From Asterochloris sp. CNOR1 (taxonomy: Eukaryota; Chlorophyta; Trebouxiophyceae; Trebouxiales; Trebouxiaceae): DNA of 64,000 nt. Below, piece after piece: positions 24,691 to 37,700 of the stretch. The stretch is from positions 1,736,001-1,800,000 of the forward strand of contig OZ017746.1 of NCBI GenBank assembly GCA_963969365.1, written 5' to 3'. The notes beneath the pieces were generated by a model. It made no database searches, had not been told where the DNA came from, and saw only the letters and a list, made by a program, of their open reading frames with translations. Each line of letters opens with the position of its first letter. The first letter of the stretch is position 1. The position numbers and the translations under genes are program-made.

Positions 24691-25045
24691 GTCCCAACTG
24701 CAGAGTGCAGGCATCTCCCAACCCGCTGAGATATTGGCCAATGCCAACGACTCTTTACAGGATCTCAAGCTATGGTAGCAACATCGCCTTGTGCATGGAG
24801 CTTCTCAACATGGAACTCCTGCTGCAGCATCAGTCGACCTGGGCCATGTGCATGCTGTTAGGGCTGCCTCGTGACCTGCAACACACTTTTTGCTGCTAAG
24901 CTGATGTGGAACAACATGGATCTTGCAGGTACGTTATCATTCATGACCTTCACATGTTTAGGAAGGCCACTCGCAGGGAAGTATGGCGCAGTGCTGATAC
25001 TCCCAAAGCCCCGAGCGCAAGTTGAGGCCAGCTGAGGAATGTCAA

Positions 25046-25160
25046 TACAGCCAGCAGAATGCACGGCACAGCGCTAGACGAATGGCAATACAGCCAGCAG
25101 GATGAACAGCACAGCGCTAGAAGCATGGCAATACAGCCAACAGGATGAACAGCGCTAGAC
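25046..25160. repeat. 43-bp tandem repeat, about 2.7 copies
   Basis: Units begin TACAGCCAGCAG at 25046, 25089 and 25132, each continuing to CAGCGCTAGA. The third unit has lost a few bases and is partial. It lies in the probable 3' flank between two convergent genes and is not coding. Confidence 0.9.
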
Positions 25161-25450
25161 TGTATAGCTTTTGGACGCTTCAACCCCCACTATTGTGCAG
25201 AACCCCGCCTCCTACAAAAGTTTGTTGCAGGCCACAACTGCAGGCAGCGCAGCTGACAGAAGGCACACTTAATGCGCTGTGTCTGGGGAAGCTCATCTGC
25301 TGCTCAGTTTCAAATGCTTGATTGTGTGAAAGTGTCTGAAGACTTCAAACCTTGAGTCTCATGAAATCAGATATGCTCAAAGCGAGGGGATAGATGGTAT
25401 GCTCAGTGGCAGTATGTCACAACAATGCCATGCACCACTTCAGTGAACCT

Positions 25451-25455
25451 TTACA
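25451..25455 (-). terminator. Putative TGTAA poly(A) signal of the eIF4B-like gene
   Basis: On the minus strand TGTAA lies about 18 bp after the TGA stop at 25473-25475, a typical spacing for the chlorophyte signal. Confidence 0.45.
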
Positions 25456-25472
25456 CTCTGCACTTCAACTAT

Positions 25473-28400
25473 TCAGGCCTCTGCATTCAGCAGGTCAAAG
25501 CGGTTTGTGTTGGTGACTTCTGGCTTTGGGCCAGGCTGCTGCAGCCCTGGGGGTGCTGCCATCTGCAGCCAGTAAGGAGCGGTGTCAACAGTCGCTGAAC
25601 AGTCACTGAGCCAAAGAATAGACGGGGCAGGAGTCGTTCTTGGAGCGCAGCATTCTTGCTGCTCACATCGCAAGGACTCAGCGCAATACAGGCCTATCAT
25701 GAAGGAGGGGGGATCAGGAGGGGACTTGGTCACCAACAGTTGTGCAGCTTGCGTTCCTATACCTGCTGTGGGCGCTGTGTGGGCTGCACGCTGGTGGCTG
25801 AAGAGGCAGGTGCAGGTGCTGCTGGCTCAGAGGTGGTCTGCTGGCGCTGGGAGCCTTGACTGCGACCCTTGCCACGCGCGCGAGCCTTCTGCGGCCTGCC
25901 TGTTTCCCATCCATCAGCTCCGCTGAGGCTTTCCTCCACACCTGCAGTGGTGTCATGAAGGATGACTTTGCACTGTCAGCAGCTTTGCTGCTCAATCAGA
26001 AGGTTGAGAGCTGGGGAAAGTGAGGACAGCTGTGACGCTGTGAAGACACCTCACCTAGCAGTCAAGCAAGCAAAGAGCCGGGCAACTCCAAACAGAACAG
26101 CAGAAGCTGTGAGCAGCCCAGGCGCGCACCCTGGACAGCCGGGCTGGGTGTCCACCAGTGGGCTTGACATGAATCTCATGCAGGGAAGCTGATGATGGCC
26201 CCTGCAGGAGAGCAATACTGACGCTTGAAGGCTGGCAAGCCTTCAACAAGGGGGCCACGCACCGTGCACAGGGATGCCGGGCGGGGTTGCCCACCCCTCC
26301 TCCTGGCCCCCAGGCTGGCGGGGCTCGTGCTGCAGCGTGCGAGCAGCAGCGGCTGCTGCGGCCTGGGCGGACGCTGAGCTGGGCCTGCCGCGGCCGCGGC
26401 CGCGTGTCCCTTCGCCATGGCCCCCCCCTTCTGCCCTGTCGCCCTCCCCCGGGGCGCCCTCAGAGCCTCGGGCTTCCCTGCCGTCCCGCCCGCGGCCACG
26501 GCCTGGAGCAGGCTCGGACAATGCTTCATGACCAGGAACACTTTGAGATGAGGTGACACAGGGGTTGTGCAGGGACAATGTGCGGCCCTTAATTTTTAAA
26601 GTGGCCCAGGCACTGGGCAGCATTACAGTTGGCCAATGCCTGCATTGTGCCTCAGGCATCATGTGCGGCAAAACAGGATCAAAGACATCCTTACCGTCAC
26701 CTGCGCACCCTTGGTGCCACAGATGGGGCAAGCAGAGGGCCCTGCTGCATGCAGCAGCAGGAGCAAGCAACCCACTCTTGAGGGCGCTGGCGATGGCCCT
26801 TCACAGCAGCAGAACCCACCTCGGCCCCTGTCGCCACGCCCTCGGCCCCTGCCGCGAGCACGGCTGGCCCCCATGGGTGCCACACTACCGTCCTCAGCAG
26901 GGCCCTGCTGCAGCCCCCTGCCCCTGCCCTTGGGAGCTGCCTCTGCCCCTGCACAATGAAGAGCAGGCCCCCTTTCAGCCTGCAAGTGGGCCCAATGCAT
27001 GCTTTGCAAGCCACCCGCAATGGCAACTGCATCACAACCACGCCCAAGCTTCCCCTCTCCCTCATAAATTTGCAAATGCGGCGATATCACATGTGTGCTC
27101 AGCAGAGGCAAACAGCGGGCACAAATGTTCCAGCTTGCCTTCGCTCGGCTGGGAGCCTGCAGGGCCTGCAGGGCCAGCCTGCTCCACGCCAGCCAGGTGC
27201 ACCTGCCTCTGCTGCAACTGCTCAGGCCCTGAGGCCTGACGGTCCTGCACAGGCCCAGGCAGTCCGCGCTGCTGACGGCCTGCATGGGGCCGTTGCTGCG
27301 GCGGTCCTTCCTGCCTCTGCTGCTGCGGTTGGGAAGCCTGCGGCAACGAGGGCTGTCGCTGCCGACCAGCCTGGAGGCCGGGTGGAGCCACTTCTGCAGG
27401 CACACAGCAGCTCAGTGAGCCGAACACATTGATGGATAGCACAGGTATGCATACATCTGCTCGTGCTGACAAGACAGGTGACGCCCCTGAACTCCGCCCT
27501 GGTGCATTACATGCTTGCATGTGACTGCGGAACTCCAGCAGGCTGCTGCAGAAGACAAGCCGTCCAGCTGCAGCACAGTGGAGGTGATGCAGGGCATTGC
27601 TTCGGCATTCACCTCGTGCACCCAGGGTGTCCGCCACCTCCTGATGCTGCCCAAACTGCAGGTGAGGGCGTGGGCCTTGCTGCTGCGGCTGGGGTGGGGG
27701 CGACACCTGCTGCTGTGGTCGCTGCAGGATGTGGGGCGCCGGCGCCGAGGCCGGCGCCTTGTTCCAGGGGTTGACCGGCGGGGGAGGGGGCAGCTGCGCC
27801 TGCACCTGTTGGGGGGCCTCCTGCTGCTGCTGCCGCAACTGCTGCGGCGGAGGGGCCTGCCTGGGCAGGCCTGCCTGCCCAGGTGCTGCCACCACTCCCT
27901 CAGCTGCCGGGCCCAGGCCAACATCTGCCTGATGGGCGCCTGCCTGTGGACTCAGGCCTGTGGGCTGGACGGGCGGCTGGGAGGCGCCCTGCGGCGGCCC
28001 AGGCAGGGGCGCCTGCGTGGTGCCAAACTGCAGGGGCGAGCGTGGGTCCTGTGAAGCCCTGGCCGGCGAGTTGGGTGAAGGGCTGCCTGCAGATGGGAGC
28101 GGCTGTGCCTTGGCCTGGCGCTGCTCCACCTGCACCTGCAGATGCGTATCAAGTGTGGAGGGGTGCCACGCAAACGCAACAGCAGAGTGCTCAAGCTCCC
28201 TTGCAGGTTGCATGCGGGCCATCTCAACAGGAAATTGAGAGAGGTGTAGATGCAATGCCGGCACAGAGGCCATCCATCGCAGGTGCATCTGACTAGGTGG
28301 GCAAAAGGGATCATGTCTGCAGCATGATCGTGGAAGTGGACATTGGTGGCGGGGACAGTATTTGCATGGGGGGGGCCAGGCGTATCAGGCGCGTGGAGCG

Positions 28401-31400
28401 TTATGAAGTGTGCACCCTGCCTGCAACTTGATTGGCCACATCTGGTTTTTGTGAGGTCAGTGCGCCCTTCTTTCTTGCTGTATTGGGCTGTGTGTCTGGT
28501 CACCTTGGCTGAAGGTGGCGCCTGCTGCTGGGGGCCTGCCTGCGCCGCTGCTGGCAGGGAGGGCAGCTCCTGCGACAGCTCCCGGCTGCTGTTGCGCTGC
28601 TCCAGCTGCTCCTGGTGCCGCTTCTCAGCCTGCATGCCAGACTGGGCATTCAAGCCCGCTCTGATCTGTCTGCTTCAGTGCAGGCTACACTCGAGAGTCG
28701 TCATGACCAGCAAAGCACCCTGCCAGGCTTTGCCACGCATCTGTGTGGGCGAATCTCCTATCATGGCAGCACCACAACTTCTGATCTGGCCATGAATCTT
28801 GGTGCTTGGGGCTGCAGCAACACTTCTCAACAGGCTGCCAGGCTGCCAGGCTGCATGAAGCAGTAGATGTGGGCTGCAGCAGGCACCTGTTCCCAGCATG
28901 CAGAGCAGGACCAGTGCTTTGCAACACACACGGCTCAGCTGATCTGCAGCAACTTGCTCTGGCAACAGCACTCCTGCACAGCCGCTTGCCTGCACCTGCA
29001 GGTCAAGCCGCAATGCGACCGATGCAGTAAGGGCTCGTCCACTTCATGCCCACATCACATGCACTGCTGCATGGAAATGGTGCTGCCGGCAGAGGCCCAC
29101 CTTCTCCTTCGCGATGCGCTCCTCAAACTCCTTGAGCTTGCTGGAGGTGTCCACAGGCTTGGCTGATCCAAAGGGGTTGGCCTGCAGGGCAAGAGAATGA
29201 AGGGACTTGACTATGCCCGCAGGGCACCAAGTTGGCATGGCAGGCCCGAAGCAAGTGGCTGGAGGACCAGGAGGTGGCTTGCAGAAGGTCTAGCAGCTCC
29301 CCTCACACTGCGTGTGGGTGGACGAAGCTGCTGACTGCATGCACCTTGGCGTCTGGAGCTTTGTGCTGGGCCCACCTTGGGCTTGGCTGGGCCCTCCAGC
29401 TCCCCCGACTGCTTGGGCTGCAGGGTGAGCTTGGGGCGCGCAGCAGCTGAAGGCTCTGCCGCAGGAGCATCCCCCGCATCAGAGGTCTTGGCACTGCCTG
29501 CATCCAGGGATGGCCAGACTGGGCGCCGCATGCATGACTTCAGAGGCGGCAAGCCAGCATCAGGCAACCACAGTGCAATGTCACTCTGGCTGAGTGCATT
29601 ACACAGCAGATGTAGGAAGCATCCCTGTGAGGGTCGCTCCTTGCTTCATGTGCTTGCAGGGCGCACCCAGATGCAGGCAGTTCTAGGTGACTCTACTGTG
29701 GTCTCTGCAGGCTCAGTGTATTGATGGTGCAGGGGATTGCAGCTATGTACGCTTGCTGACCTGCTGTTGAGAGCTCTGTGGCAGCTCTGGGGGCTGAGGC
29801 AAGGCTCCCTGATTCCGCATGGGCCCAGCGGCCGCCGCCATTCTCTCGACCACCAGCGAAGCCAGCTGCATATCAAACAGCACATGGTCAAAGGCAAAAT
29901 GGTCAGAGGCCAGCAGTGCTACTCAATGCCCACCACTGCAAAGCCCCGACCCTCGGACAAGGTATAGTCTAGCTCTCTGAAGCCCAGCTGAACATGTCGC
30001 ATTTGAGCAGCACTGAGCAGCAGCCTTTGACACTTGGCTGCCACATGCTGTGGGTACACAGAGCTGAGGTTGCAGGCATTAGATCTCTTGGGGCTGGCCA
30101 GGCCTTGAGCTGCAGCCCTGGCACTCACCATAGTCGTGCCTGGGAAGCTTTTCGTCGTGGCTCCGGCGCTCGCGGTCAAAGCCGCTGCCAAAGCCGCGCC
30201 GCTCCTCTGGTCGACCCTCCTCATGCCCGCCCCTGGAGCTGTAGCCTCCCCTGCTGCCTCGGCTGTCACCCTCGTACTCCCGAGGGGGGAAGCCGCCGCC
30301 ACCACCACGTGGCCTGCAGTGCAGCAGTGGGCAGATCTGAGGGACACAGCCCCCAGCGAGGGGTCAAAGCTGGGGCTTTACAGTGCTCACGTTGAAGCTG
30401 GCACGGAGGCCTTTGGCAGGGTGAGGCGACAAGCCTATCGTTGAGCCTCAACTTTCAGCAAGCCCTGAGCTTGTAGAATGTTTAGGGGCCCTGCAAGACT
30501 TCAGCGAGACACCAGCTACGACAGCAGGCCTGGCCCTGGCCCTGGCTAGCTTCACGCAAGATGACAGTCGCTCTGCCATACATCTGAGCAGCTGGTTGCT
30601 CACCCCCTGTCACTGAAGCCCCTGTCCCTGTCGCCATAGCCCCTGTCAGAGAAGCCGCGGTCACGGTCGCCGCCAAATCCACGGGGTTCCCCATAGCGGT
30701 CACCAAAACCTCCCCTGTCTGAGAATCCTCCTCCTCTGCGGCTTTCGCCTCCAGAGGCCCCACCCCTGTCGCGCCCATAGCTGTCAGCAAAGCCGCCGCC
30801 CCCACTACGGCTGCCGCCAAAGCCACCTGCAGGGGCCGGCTGTTGCTTGTCACCCGAGTGGACACACAGCAGCATAACCTGGCAATTTGGGCCAATTTGC
30901 AACAGAGCAGATGTGAGCAGGCAAGCTCTCTGAGCAACAAAAAGCGTCACAGCAGAGCAGGGGTGCGCTGCTGACCATGTTGTTGTGAGGAGGCAAGCAG
31001 GTGTCAGCGTGCACGCAGCACGGCAATTAAACTACAGCTGGGTGTGATGCTGACCTCGCCCACGCTCTGGCCTTGCTTCGGCAATGTCAATGCGCACAGG
31101 CCGCCCCAGAAAGTTCTGCAGGCATGTAGAGCGCGTCATCAGGCAGCTGCTGTGCAGCGCCCTGTTTGCCGCCAGGCTGCTTCAGGCTGGCATGACTGCA
31201 GGGCCAACAGTAGCACATCGCACATGCACACAGCGCAGAGAGCGTCCCTTTCAGGGCAGCACAGAATGTGCCTGCGCAGCATGCGGAATCAGCAGACCCT
31301 CTGTGGTGAGTGCCTGATGCCTGGCACGGCGGACGGAGGGCCTAGATACTCTGCAGCGCATGACACACCTCCCCATTTCTTGTCAGGGCATCTGCCAGCT

Positions 31401-32520
31401 CCTCTTTGGTGCTGAACTCCACAAAGGCGCCCTTGGGCTTCTGGGAATCATGGTGCTTCAGGATGTGGATGTCCTGAATCTGCAGCAGTTGCATGTCTGG
31501 TCAGAGACTGCCTGGAGTCCAGGCTGCATGCTGCTATCCAGTGCATGTCCAGGTGGAAGCCTGGCAGTTCAGCCAGCACATGCCTGGGACAGATTTTAGA
31601 GGCAGGCTTTGTGATGAAGCATGTCAGCATAACAAAGAGTAGCATAGGCCTGCACCCCACCTGCGCCAGCATTGACCGAGGTGGGGCCAGGCACCCTGTC
31701 GCATGTAGGCAGGTCATCTTCAGCTAGGGCTACTGATTTGCAGCCTGTCCACAGTGCAATTTCAGCACACCCTGATCACGACCAACTGCTTCCCACTGTA
31801 TAGGCATGCCGCTCACCCTGCTGTCCCTGAACAAATCCCGCACAGCAGCATCCGTCAGGTCGTAGGAGACATTGCCCATGTAAACCTTGTAGGGCGGGGC
31901 ATCAGGCAGCTCACGCCCAAAGGCTGCTGCCCCTGATGAGCGAGTGGTGGGTGACCCCACAGAGGAGGACCCCTGCCCAGGTGCCGTGGGCAGAGGGCCC
32001 ACATCTGGCCCTGCAGCACAGATGTGATGACGTCGCAGCAGTGACAGGCTACAGAGCTGGGTGGCAGTGGCCTGGCTAATGTGGCAGGCTATTTGCAGCC
32101 CTGTGTCTCTGCTGTGTGCTCTTTTGTGCTGTGTGACCGCAGACATGCGCCGTATCTTGACGGGGTGGCAGGGCGGGAAGTCAACAAGCTGAATTATAAC
32201 CTGGCGAGTACCACACTAAGGGAGGCACATACACAGGGCGGCTTGGTGCCTAGTGCACAGAGGAGGAAAGCACATTGCCACCTTGATGAGGCCATTTGCT
32301 GCGCTTGGGTGCGCCCAAAACATGGCAAGCTGTTGGCAGCCCATCTCAGCTGCCATGCAGCATTTACACAGCTGTGCAAGTGCAGGCCCTTCAGAGCGGT
32401 GCAGCCATGCAATGCGGCAACATGCTTGCCTTCCTCCATCTCTTCATCTGCCCAGCTCTTGATGTTGTTGTCGGGCCGCAAGAACTCGGTGAGAGGGACA
32501 GACTTTTTCTTGCTGGCCAT
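25473..32520 (-). CDS. eIF4B-like translation initiation factor (RRM, RGG/DRYG repeats)
   Basis: eIF4B stimulates the eIF4A helicase and binds RNA during cap-dependent initiation. The start is the ATG at 32520: MASKKKSVPLTEFL then SWADEEME, matching the eIF4B N-terminal motif. Exon 1 (32520-32430) ends at a GC donor. Exon 2 (32010-31817) carries PPYKVYMGNVSYDLTDAAVRD, and the next (about 31480-31366) PKGAFVEFSTKEEL; together they form one RRM. LGRPVRIDIAEARPERGRG follows (31.07 kb), then Arg/Gly/Asp/Tyr-rich repeats (30.6-30.85 and 30.13-30.31 kb) like the DRYG region. ARPKLTLQPK and ANPFGSAKPVD with EFEERIAKEK (29.1-29.45 kb) match the conserved eIF4B segment. A very Gln/Pro-rich stretch (27.1-28.6 kb) and GRGRGR blocks (26.3-26.9 kb) precede the end VTNTNRFDLLNAEA. 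Borders in the low-complexity part are approximate. Confidence 0.82.
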
Positions 32521-34743
32521 TGCGGCTGGCGAGATCAAGGCTAGAGATCAAAGCCAGGACTGCACCCGGAAAGCTGCAGAATAATATGGGCTGCTGCCTC
32601 AACATTTAGATTTACTATCCAGCAAGAGAGTTGCACAGGCAGCAGCAGATCCAGCAGGCGCCTGCCACCAGAGACAGATCTGGGCCATTGCACCAGCAGA
32701 CTCATGCTGCAGCAACTTCACAATACATCGGCAAGCTGCCACTTTTTGAGAGGTGTCGCAGCCCTTGGGGCAGTAGCAGCAGGTCTTGACAATGCTTTGC
32801 CACAGTGCTCAGCAGTGTGGTCACTTTCATGGATGCCTTGCAGCAATGGTGAGTGGCCAAGCAAATGATCACCGATGCTGCCCACCTGTACCCAGCTCCT
32901 GGCAGGCGGTTCTCAGGCCAGCAATTCTCAATACGGGCGGTGTGTGCGGGGTCTGGCAAAGGAGACAGGAGGCTTGCACCACATCACAATCATCATGGCT
33001 ACACTATCCACTCAGACTCTGAGGTCGGTCTCAAGCTGATGGGCCAGGTGCCTGACCTTCTGCAACAAAGTTGGGCCAGAGACAATGTTCATGGCACTGT
33101 GTACTTTCCACCGGCTCCAGCACCAGGACATCCCCACAATGCACATATGCTGAACACACCTTTTGTGCGGAGGCCAGGCCATCTGTGACCAGCACAGCCA
33201 GCAAACTGCTGATCACACCAATATCCACATGTGCAGATGAGCAGGGATCAAGACTGTGAAAGTCTAGGCAGATGCTCTACTGAACAGGATACACCCCCAG
33301 TGCCACCAGCTGTGCCAACTTGACATACTTCACGCCAGCTTCAAGCTTACTCAGGTGCTGTTTTTCCTGCCACAGCTCGATGTGCTGACCTGGCAACTCA
33401 GCTTCTAGGCCTGACTTTGCTGAGACTCGGCCCTTGTTGGGAGCCCTCTTTTGGGAGGACTTTGCTTGATACAAGGAGGCGCTCGTCATTTGCGACATTT
33501 GCAGCCCTGGCCTGACCAGCTTGGTGCGGCTGGAGCTGCTGATGCGCCATCTCGGCCACATGTCAGCGCCGTGGTACCTTATCAGCTGCGCTAATATGCG
33601 TACAGCCCAGCTGCCAGCATCCTGGAGCTCGCTGGCTCAATTTATGCAGCAGAACATGCTAGGGCTCGAGCCAATCAGCTCACCTGACCTTACTGAGCTG
33701 AGCCGCGGCCAGCCCCTTGTGGTAGGCATTTGCTTTGTTGCAGGAAGGTATGGCCATCTGGGGCATTTCGCAGCCCTGTCGGGCTAAACCATCTGCTGCA
33801 GCTGGAGCTATTGTCGCGCCATCTGAGCGACCTGTGGGTGCTGCTTTACCTCATCTTTTGCCCTGACCTGCGCGCGGCCCAGCTGCCGGCATCCTGGAGC
33901 TCTCAGACTGGCCTTCATGCCCAGACGCTTAGGGCCAAAGCCTGTGAGCGCAGTGCATTGGCAGGGATTTGCAGCATCCTGCAAGCTGATCAGCCCACCT
34001 GTTGCTTTGAAGATGCTTGCAATGTGCGGTAATTTTTGTTGATTGAATACTCTGCTTGACATGCCAAATATCTACAAGCAATAGGACCTTATATGAAGCA
34101 AACGTCGTTGCAGCATCTTCAGCTGTGCTGTCAAGGTGCCCAGACTCTACAGCTGTGTCGCTGCTGTAAGACTGGAGACAGACTTATTGCCGGGGCTGAT
34201 GAAGAAGCTGCTTATTGCTGAGCAGTTTGCTGAGAGTGACTCTCCAGATCCAAGCCCAGCCTGGTTGCTCAGCGTGTGCTCTGCAACCTTTTCTGATCTG
34301 GAAGGAAGCGCTAGCTAAACAGAGCAGCTCTGCCTGGCACACCACCTTTGGGCAGCGCAGCCCAGTGGGCAGCCACATCTCTAGTTTACCAGGCCAAACA
34401 CTACATGGGTTGTAGTTCTGGAGCTCAGTTCGTCCTGGGGTCACCTGAGGTCGTCCAGCTGATGCAGATGGTCTATTGCTGGTGAGATGGAGCTTTAAGC
34501 CAAACTGGAGACTTAGGCCTCATGTGGGAAGTGGAAGTCAATCCTGGACTAGCAAAAGCAAACAGCAATCCACCATTTGTTTTATTGTGCAGCATTGGAG
34601 GTGCAGGCGCAGATCATGGCCATGCGATCTGGCCGGCACAGTGTCGCCTTACATCCGCATGCCAGGCAGAACTGCCCAGACAAAGAGGAGTACATTTTTG
34701 AGGCAGCCTTGTCCTTGCTGAAGTGAGACCGCAGCAGCATTCA
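32521..34743. other. Intergenic region between divergent eIF4B-like and CLC genes
   Basis: About 2.2 kb holding both promoters. A diverged duplicated block lies at 33521-33910 (listed separately). A 94-codon reverse frame at 33277-33561, ending KLEAGVKYVKLAQLVALG, has coding-like composition (Lys and Glu present, not only the Ala/Cys/Ser/Gln bias of shadow frames) but no recognised family and no confirmed upstream exon. It could be the last exon of an unrecognised small gene, so I do not call it as one. Confidence 0.4.
33521..33910 (+). repeat. Diverged duplicate block with matching open frames
   Basis: Two related segments, about 33527-33630 and 33799-33904, share CTGGAGCT, CGCCATCT and GCCCAGCTGCC plus CATCCTGGAGCTC. 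In the same plus-strand phase both translate to similar peptides (LELLMRHL...AQLPASWSS versus LELLSRHL...AQLPASWSS). No known domain was recognised. It may be a remnant of a repeated-module gene or of an old element, or simply a local duplication. Confidence 0.6.
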
Positions 34744-37700
34744 ATGAACCATTTGCCTGAAATCAGATTTACTCCTGGGGGCCCTGGGACAGAGAGCCTG
34801 GACTACAGTGATGTTCTGAATGATGTTCAAGCTCTCAGGCTTCGTCAGGGCCTCAACAAGCAGAGGCTGGGCGGGTGCGCTAAGGGTTTGCCATGAGCAG
34901 CGCCAGCCTGCACTTGTCTAACAATGTGCCTGGCATTCCAACTCGCATGTGCACCTCAGGCCATTGAGGACCCTGCTGTGCCCCAGCAGCATTGCATGCA
35001 TCCTTCTCTAATGTATGCTCCTTGCTTGCAGGATTACCTTGCAGAGCATCATGAAATTTTTTGTCACTGCAGCTGTGGGAGTCATCACAGGTGGGCCCCG
35101 CTGGCCTGAGGCCTCCTGCCGTCACTTCTGTCTTGGCTCCCTCTGGCGCATTGCAGACGTCCTCCACAGTGTCAGGCAGCACAGCATTCGTCCCTCTGCA
35201 TGCAGGCCTCTTTGCCTTTGTCATCTCCAGCATGGAGCACTGGATCTTTGAGCACAAAAATGCTTGGACCAGGAAGATCATGTGGGACGCCAGCCAACAG
35301 CACCTGCTTCCTTATGGCGTGCTCCGCGGAGCACTGGCACACTGTGCCTTCAGCGTCACTCTTGTGCTCATTGCAGCTGGCCTGGTGAGCACTTGGCACC
35401 AATGCATGGTCGTGAAGGTCATGAAGTCAGCTGGCGTGCTGCAGGGCAAGAGGTTTGCAGTCACACTGTACCTGGTGGACGCTTGGCGCAAGTGTATGGT
35501 GTTGCATTCGATCCAGGTTCCCTGCTGGCATTCTGCAGGACCTGCTGCAGCTGGCCTGACCCGGCCGTTGTGCTGCGGGGCCTGCTGCAGCTGACCTGGC
35601 ATTGCAGCTGTCCTGGTAAGCTGGGACTGGGTGCTCAAGGTCTGGCCACAGGTTGCAGGTGGTTGACCAGGATGCAGGATCCCCACCACCTGGGCAGCTG
35701 TCGAAGCTGGCTGCAGGTGGCCTGAGGAGCACGCTTTGGCCCTGCATCTCTGGCGCTCCTGCTGCAGGTTCAGTGGGTGGCACCCTACGCAGCGGGTGCA
35801 GGAGGGTCACTGGTGATGGCCTACCTGAACGGCAATGCAGTGCCGGGGCTGCTGACTGCCAGGACCCTGTCAGTCAAGATTGTGGGCACCACGCTGGGCG
35901 TGGCATCAAACCTGGTGCTTGGCCCAGAGGCGCCCTTGATCCACATTGGAGCCTGTGTTGCCCATGTCACGTGCCAAGTTGCCTGCGGTAAGGATGCAGG
36001 ATTGCTGGTTGCTTGTGCCTGCTCACTGGAGGCAGAGAGTGCAAAACACAGGTTGAATGGTTCCTTGTCGCTGCTGGGTTGAGCCAGGAGCATGGGAGGA
36101 TCCCCTGGCTGCATGCTTGATCACAGCCTTCAATGGCAGCTGCGTGTACTTGATGTGGTTGTGGTCAAAATGCCAGACGCCGCAACTTTATGTCGCCCTT
36201 CCCTCTCTGCAGAGGTGGGTGAGAGGGCCAAAGCATGGCGTGACAAGCTCCTGCGACGCCGCCCCAGCGCACTGGACATCAGCCAACAGGACAGTCAGGG
36301 GAATTGGATACCCTTTGAAACCGGCCGACAGGCCATGCAGCCAAGGGTCGGCACCTTCAACTTTGGCATCCTGTACTCTGATGCAGGCAAGAAGCTGTGC
36401 TCACTTTCTGGGGCTGCTGGCAGCCAGCACGTGGGGGGAGTGGTTTGCAGGCCTAGCTATTTGCCTTTCCATTGGTTGAGTACAAGCTTGACGTCTTGTA
36501 CTGGCTGCAGAGCGGCGTGAGTTCATATCAGCAGGCGCGGCAGCTGGTCTTGCGGTGAGCTGACCGGTGTGGTGCTCATCAGCTGTGCGTTGTCCAAGTG
36601 CTGCACCCCGTAGCTCACCATCACAGTGCAGCAGCAGCTGCAATGCTGACCCAGGTGAGGTGCACCAAGACCAGCCTGTTCCAACCTTCTGCCTCTGCTG
36701 CATGCAGGCAGCCTTTGGTGCGCCTATCGGAGGCGTCCTCTTCAGCATGGAGGAAGCTTGCACTCACTGGAGTCGCAAGGTCACTTGGCGGTGTTTCCTG
36801 TGCACAGCTGCTGCTGCCTTCACCCTGCAGCAGCTGGACCCAAGGTGGGCATGTCTGGACAGCTTGCGTGCCGGTCACTTTATGTGTGGCATCTCCTTTG
36901 GAATGGGCGCCCTTTCATGGTGAAATGCAGGCTGCCTGGCTCTAGCTGAAAGCTACAGACTGCTGAAAGCTACAGATGATTTGGCCCATGTTGAGCTGCC
37001 CATTCAACACAGTTCCTGTCTCTATGAATAGGCCTTGAAGCCACACATGCAAAGCACTTGAAGATCCCCTCTTATGCCAGAACCAACGAAGGAGGTTCCC
37101 TTCTTGCTGCGGCAAGAGACTTACAGGCCTCTTTTATGATGTGCATTATGAGGCAGAAGCCCTGCTGCAGGTCCCGCGGAGGGGTGCTCGCTTTTGAGGG
37201 CGTGGACGACCTGGCCAGCAGGGAGTGGGTGGAGCAGATGCCCCTCATAGTGCTCGTCTCTACCGGCGCTGGCCTGCTAGGATCCCTGTTCAACCTGATG
37301 CACAAGTGGCTGTTCAAGGTGAGCAAGGCAGGCAGGGGCCTGGCAGCAGTGCAATTGCTGTTCTGGTGCACCTCACTCTGCAGTGGCCATGTGCAGCTGG
37401 CATTGCTGTGCCTAATGCTTTTTCCTGAGTGTGCAACAAGCAGCACCCTGCAGCCAATGCCACCTCCACCTGGGGAGCTCCACACGGTGGCTGCCCCATG
37501 CAGGTGCGGGCTCCAAGCCACAACAATGCGCTGCGGCTGCTGGAGGTGGCTGCGCTGGCTGTCTTCACCATCAGCCTCATGTTTGGCCTGGGGCTCTGGC
37601 TGGGACAGTGCGTGGAGGTCCCTGAGTGGAATGAGAGACACTACGGTTTTGTCTTTCAGTGCCCTGAAGGTGCGCCCAATCTGCGTGGCGATACATCCTC

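Larger units (their letters stand above)
24691..25472. other. Intergenic region between convergent LPP and eIF4B-like genes
   Basis: About 780 bp containing both 3' UTRs. A 43-bp tandem repeat (listed separately) lies at 25046-25160. No other feature is visible. Confidence 0.5.

Noticed and set aside
27855-27885. Palindromic GCCTGCCTGGGCAGGCCTGCC sequence
   Set aside because: It lies in Gln/Pro coding sequence of the eIF4B-like gene and is explained by repetitive CTG/CAG-type codons; no terminator or mobile-element context.
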